Below, piece after piece: positions 60,530 through 64,000 of a stretch of DNA of 64,000 nt (the first letter of the stretch is position 1; every line of letters starts with the position of its first letter). The notes under the pieces were generated by a model. The model searched no databases and had not been told where the DNA came from. It saw nothing but the letters and a program-made list of their open reading frames with translations. Source of the stretch: Rhizobium sp. J15 (GTDB taxonomy: Bacteria > Pseudomonadota > Alphaproteobacteria > Rhizobiales > Rhizobiaceae). The position numbers and the translations under genes were made by a program. Where the stretch lies: contig NZ_NWSX01000014.1 in the NCBI RefSeq assembly GCF_002531825.1, forward strand, positions 62,001-126,000, given 5' to 3'.

Positions 60530-62310
60530 AAGGGATGGCGGGCTCCTGGCATGGTTGTTGTATTCCGCTTACCGCAGGAAAGACCGGCCCTTATTAACTT
60601 ACTGAAATAAATATAAACGCCACGCCAACCAGAAGTTAAAGGCCGCTTGGCTTCCGTTACCCGGCTGCAGCTCCGGGCTAACCAAATGGCTGTCCGTCTC
60701 GATCATGGAGCCAGGCGGTCCTTCTTGAGCCGCAATCCCCGCCCTCCGAGTCGAACGGCACAGCAGAAGACAATGATTAAACCGAACATTACGGGTGTCA
60801 AGGATCCCGCAGTCCGGGGGGTACAGCAGTCCGCTATCGTCTACTCCTCTGCACCCCATGGCAGGCGCTTCTCGGCTATTCCGCATTGCTGTGTTGAAAG
60901 CGCACACGTCCCTGATTTAGGCACTCAAAAAAAGTCGATATGGGGTGCATCTCCGCGTCGCCGCAGATCGCAGCCCACCTCGTTGTGTCGTGGAGGAAAG
61001 TCCAATTGGGACGCCCCGCCTGCGAAACTGCTGACTTCTGAAGCCACCCTAGCGCTCAATTGCGTTCAGCCGCAGCTCTTCATGGAGACATTCCGTTCAC
61101 GAGCGCTAATTATTTGGCGCAATAATGAGGCCCCGACCGAGGGGCACCGAGCGATCATGAGCGCATCTCCGGCACTCGCCTGCCGGATACGGCCGAAGGG
61201 CCGCATTCGTGGCGCAGCCTCCGTGGTTGCCTTTGTCGATCGCAACTGATGCGCATCAGCGTCAGCTGGATTGCGGTCAATTGCCATCAAAAAACCGTCG
61301 CCACGCCGCTTGCACGGGCTGCCGTTAGGGGCGGCCGGCGCGAAAGGAACTGCCACTTTCATGCTGCTGGGGCTATCCGACGTCTTTGTCGAACAGTTGA
61401 TGGATGTCCGCCAGGCGCCAGTGTTGCCGGCTCGCATACGCTTTTGATCGCGCTGCTGAACTCGATGGTCTCGGGGCTGGTCGCCGACAGACGAGGATCT
61501 CCTCCTTGAGCCTTCCTCCTAATCGCGCTGCTGACGTTCGAACAATGATGACGGAAGCAGGCGTGGGCTCGGGTGAAAGGTGACGTCGTCCTGTGGAGCG
61601 GACAATCTTCGACGTTGCCCCGCGAAGGAACGTTGGCTGGCGCGTTGTCGGCTCCTGCAATCTCTTCCGGCATGGCTGGGGGAGGTCCAGCCTGACCGAG
61701 CTTCCTTTGCAGGCTCAGGCCTGCAGACCACTTCAAACCCGGGTTTTCATCCGTAGTCAGCAGTTATGAGGTCGCGCTCTCGCCGGCTTAAAGGTAATAG
61801 GGAACTCCCGAAGAGGAGAACGGGCGGCCGGAGACGCCTGTCAAAGCGCACCGATGGTGGCGCACCTCGCCTTTTACCTGGGGACATCTCTCGATCTTCG
61901 CCGCTGCATCCAAGCCACTGGCTCTCAACTCCTTATCATCTCCGGATGACATCTGGAACAGAAACAAACCCAGCACTGGGATGATGAAAAAGCCATCTGC
62001 ACAATGGTCTCTCACAGATGCGACATGAGATTTCAATCTCCGCCTATGTCGAAACGCTGCAGCGCCTTATCGCGGCGGCGAAGCCACTAAAAATCCATTA
62101 AGCTATTGCAGGGGTTTGAGAAATTGCTCGATTTGACGGCAGTCAACACGACGCCTCGTAACCAGGCCGGCCGTTTCCCTCGAGCCCGGGATCTACTCAA
62201 CGCACTGCTCCACCACTTTTAACCGATTGCAGCCTCTCCAATCCTTGCCTGAAATCAAGAATCACAGATAATGACGCCATTTCGCTGATTTCGGCGATTC
62301 TATCGACATA
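60530..62310. other. 1.8-kb region without convincing genes upstream of repABC
   Basis: Six-frame reading shows only open frames with no domain, no coding-like composition and no good ribosome binding sites, including one of 200 codons at 60647-61249. The region is slightly less GC-rich in its last 300 bases. It contains one parS-like palindrome (62133-62146). Decayed genes, replication-control DNA or small RNAs are possible; none can be supported directly. Confidence 0.6.
62133..62146. promoter_or_regulatory. parS-like palindrome upstream of repA (TTGACGGCAGTCAA)
   Basis: Near-perfect 14-bp palindrome matching, as I recall it, the GTTnnCnGCnGnnAAC core of repABC centromeres at all but one outer base (16-mer 62132-62147). 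It lies 164 bases before repA and is nearly identical to the site between repA and repB. Probable RepB-binding site for plasmid partition. Confidence 0.7.
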
Positions 62311-63525
62311 ATGGCCAGAGGCACGATGAACGCGTTCACTTCGTTACCGTCATTCGAATTCGACGACAAGATCCTGATGCAGGGCGCGGAGATATCGCGC
62401 AAGCTCGATCAATTGCGTCTCGAGAATTTTCCGCCGGATGCGAGGAAGACGCTTCGTCAATTCTCGGTGGCCGAAGTTGCTCACTATTTGGGCGTCACCC
62501 CCAGCAATCTGAAGCGCCTCTATCTCGACGGCAAGGGCCCTACCCCAACGACGATGTCGGGAAACCGCAAGTATTATACTGCGCAGCAGATGATGGAACT
62601 GCGCTTCTTTCTCGACCGAACGGGGAAGACGGAAGCGAAGCGATATGTTCCGCACCGCAAGCAAGGCGACAAACTTCAGGTCATTGCGGTGGTCAATTTC
62701 AAAGGCGGTTCTGGCAAGACGACGACCGCAGCGCACCTTGGCCAGCATCTGGCTTTGACGGGGCACCGGGTTCTGGTGGTCGACCTCGACCCGCAGGCGT
62801 CACTCTCGGCTTTGCACGGTTTTCAGCCCGAGCTGGACAGGAACCCATCGCTTTACGATGCGCTGCGCTACGACGATGAGCGCAAGCCCATTTCCGACAT
62901 CATATTACCTACCAATTTCCCGGGTCTCGATATCGTCCCCGCAAACCTCGACCTGCAGGAATACGAGTACGACACGCCACTGGCGATGCAGCAGGCTGGT
63001 TCCGAAGGAAAGCGGTTCTTCACCCGCTTCGGGAAGGCGCTCGAGGAGGTAGAGAGCCGCTACGATGTCGTCGTGGTCGACTGCCCTCCACAGCTTGGAT
63101 ATCTTACGCTGACAGCACTTACGGCTGCCACGTCCGTATTGATCACGGTCCATCCGCAGATGCTCGACCTGATGTCGATGTCGCAATTCCTGCTGATGCT
63201 GGGCAACATCACGAAGACGATCAAGATGGCTGGCGCCAATGTGCGCATGGATTGGCTGCGTTACCTCATCACCCGTTTCGAACCTTCGGATATTCCTCAA
63301 GTCCAGATGCTGGGCTTTATGCAGTCGATGCTGGCCGAAGAAATTCTCAAGAGCCAGATGGTGAAGACGACGGCGATTTCCGATGCCGGCCTGACGAAAC
63401 GCACCCTTTATGAACTGGACCGCTCGAATTTCACGCGCGAAACTTACGATCGCGCCATCGAATGCATGGATGCCGTCAATTTCGAGATCCAGGGCTTGAT
63501 CCACAGGGCATGGGGAAGACTATAG
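62311..63525 (+). CDS. repA: Plasmid partitioning protein RepA (ParA family ATPase)
   Basis: A 404-aa ParA-type partition ATPase of a repABC replicon. The N-terminal HTH (FSVAEVAHYLGVTPSNLKRL) lets it bind and repress the repABC promoter; the deviant Walker A motif VNFKGGSGKTTTAAHLG, the switch region VVDLDPQASLSALHG and VVVDCPPQLGYLTLTAL are those of ParA. ATG at 62311 or 62326 are possible. repB follows after 75 bases that include a parS-like site. With repB and the (unseen) repC it gives low-copy plasmids stable inheritance. Confidence 0.93.
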   Translation: MARGTMNAFTSLPSFEFDDKILMQGAEISRKLDQLRLENFPPDARKTLRQFSVAEVAHYLGVTPSNLKRLYLDGKGPTPTTMSGNRKYYTAQQMMELRFFLDRTGKTEAKRYVPHRKQGDKLQVIAVVNFKGGSGKTTTAAHLGQHLALTGHRVLVVDLDPQASLSALHGFQPELDRNPSLYDALRYDDERKPISDIILPTNFPGLDIVPANLDLQEYEYDTPLAMQQAGSEGKRFFTRFGKALEEVESRYDVVVVDCPPQLGYLTLTALTAATSVLITVHPQMLDLMSMSQFLLMLGNITKTIKMAGANVRMDWLRYLITRFEPSDIPQVQMLGFMQSMLAEEILKSQMVKTTAISDAGLTKRTLYELDRSNFTRETYDRAIECMDAVNFEIQGLIHRAWGRL

Positions 63526-63530
63526 CGATG

Positions 63531-63544
63531 TTGACGGCCGTCAA
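63531..63544. promoter_or_regulatory. parS-like palindrome between repA and repB (TTGACGGCCGTCAA)
   Basis: Perfect 14-bp palindrome just after the repA stop. It is the same motif as the site upstream of repA, here with full symmetry. Some repABC plasmids (Ti type) carry parS between repA and repB, which supports this assignment. Confidence 0.75.
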
Positions 63545-63600
63545 AACGAGAACAATAACCTGTCAAAACAACATAATATCGAGTTTTCGGGGATAACAGA

Positions 63601-64000
63601 ATGGCTCGCAAGAACCCGTTCATGAACGTCATGACTAACGCCGGCCCCGATGAAAGCCGCGTGGCGCTCGACTACACAATCAAGGGGGCGTCCAAATCGA
63701 TCCTGAGCTCTATCGACGAGATCGCAGCTCGCGCGGACCGGTTGCTGGAGGGCGAAACTATTGTTGAGTTGGAACCTGATCTCATCGATCCGTCCTTTGT
63801 CCGGGATCGCATCGAAGATGACGAGCAGGAGTTTGCGGAGTTGCGTTCGGCAATCCATGACCGAGGTCAGGATAGTCCCATCCTCGTGCGTCCACATCCG
63901 AAGGCGTTAGGACGCTACATGGTCGTGTTTGGCCATCGGCGGCTGCGTGCGGCTAGGGAGCTCGGCAAAAAAGTCCGCGCTGTCGTCAAGCAGCTTCAGG
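63601..64000 (+). CDS. repB: Plasmid partitioning protein RepB (ParB family), 5' part
   Basis: The frame begins MARKNPFMNVMTNAGPDESR and continues to the window end. Readable ParB features: FVRDRIEDDEQEFAELRSAI followed by DRGQDSPILVRPHP, and the arginine-patch type motif YMVVFGHRRLRAARELGKKV (CTP-binding box). About 133 residues are visible; the HTH that binds parS lies beyond the edge. It follows repA in the expected repABC order. Confidence 0.93.
   Translation, partial: MARKNPFMNVMTNAGPDESRVALDYTIKGASKSILSSIDEIAARADRLLEGETIVELEPDLIDPSFVRDRIEDDEQEFAELRSAIHDRGQDSPILVRPHPKALGRYMVVFGHRRLRAARELGKKVRAVVKQLQ

Noticed and set aside
60992..61003. GGAGGAAAGTCC, reminiscent of the conserved core of RNase P RNA
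   Set aside because: Only about 12 bases agree; the following sequence lacks the expected helices and other conserved blocks, and rnpB is chromosomal in rhizobia.
60647..61249. 200-codon plus-strand frame in the gene-poor region
   Set aside because: No domain, no ribosome binding site, and a composition unlike neighbouring genes; most likely chance.

Overview
The window comes from a large repABC-type plasmid (or chromid) of a Rhizobium-like alphaproteobacterium. The right edge carries repA and the first part of repB, with two TTGACGGC(A/C)GTCAA palindromes that look like parS centromere sites. The rest is typical accessory content of a rhizobial megaplasmid: several sugar, polyol and peptide-type ABC importers, each with its own regulator and catabolic enzymes, and GC-rich codon use throughout. 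All functional names come from reading motifs and gene order; no database search was made.

Layout. 1-4.3 kb: the end of a Dpp/Opp-type importer, a DUF1537 (four-carbon acid sugar kinase) gene and a GntR/FCD regulator. 4.4-14.3 kb: a stress island of small and envelope proteins (DUF2934, DUF4142, DUF421, an isoaspartyl methyltransferase fused to an erythromycin-esterase domain, an SDR, a zinc alcohol dehydrogenase, a phosphoesterase, a nucleotidyltransferase and tiny membrane proteins). Nearly every transcription unit here is preceded by GGAAC-N16-NGTT, the signature of the EcfG general-stress sigma factor. 14.3-22 kb: a MalEFGK-type sugar importer, divergent around two perfect TGAAACGTTTCA operators, with a LacI regulator, an RbsD/FucU mutarotase and a PfkB kinase. 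22-30 kb: a PPOX flavoprotein, an SMP-30 lactonase and an Rbs-type importer, divergent from a cytoplasmic two-component system.

30.1-31.5 kb: an IS481-family element with a 42-bp perfect palindrome in its transposase gene. 31.5-36.4 kb: a peptide/nickel/metallophore-type importer behind Zur/Fur-like palindromes. 36.4-37.5 kb: a putative L,D-transpeptidase-like secreted protein. 37.7-49.4 kb: an uncharacterised catabolic operon (sugar importer, SorC regulator, aldo/keto reductase, GlpD/EryB-like dehydrogenase, DhnA/LsrF-type aldolase, FGGY kinase, GMC oxidoreductase) that reads like a polyol pathway. 49.4-56.1 kb: a YidB-like protein, then a second acid-catabolic operon (TauABC-type importer, IlvD/Edd dehydratase, RraA-like aldolase) with a divergent GntR regulator. 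56.2-60.5 kb: aquaporin, a WGR protein, an EF-G paralogue and a fragment of dihydrolipoamide dehydrogenase. 60.5-62.3 kb holds no convincing gene. 62.3 kb to the end: repA and repB.

The most interesting points are the dense EcfG promoter array, the coherent but unassigned polyol operon, perfect hairpins placed immediately after all four sugar/TauA-type binding-protein genes, the Zur-like control region beside the IS insertion, and the loopless 42-bp palindrome inside the IS.
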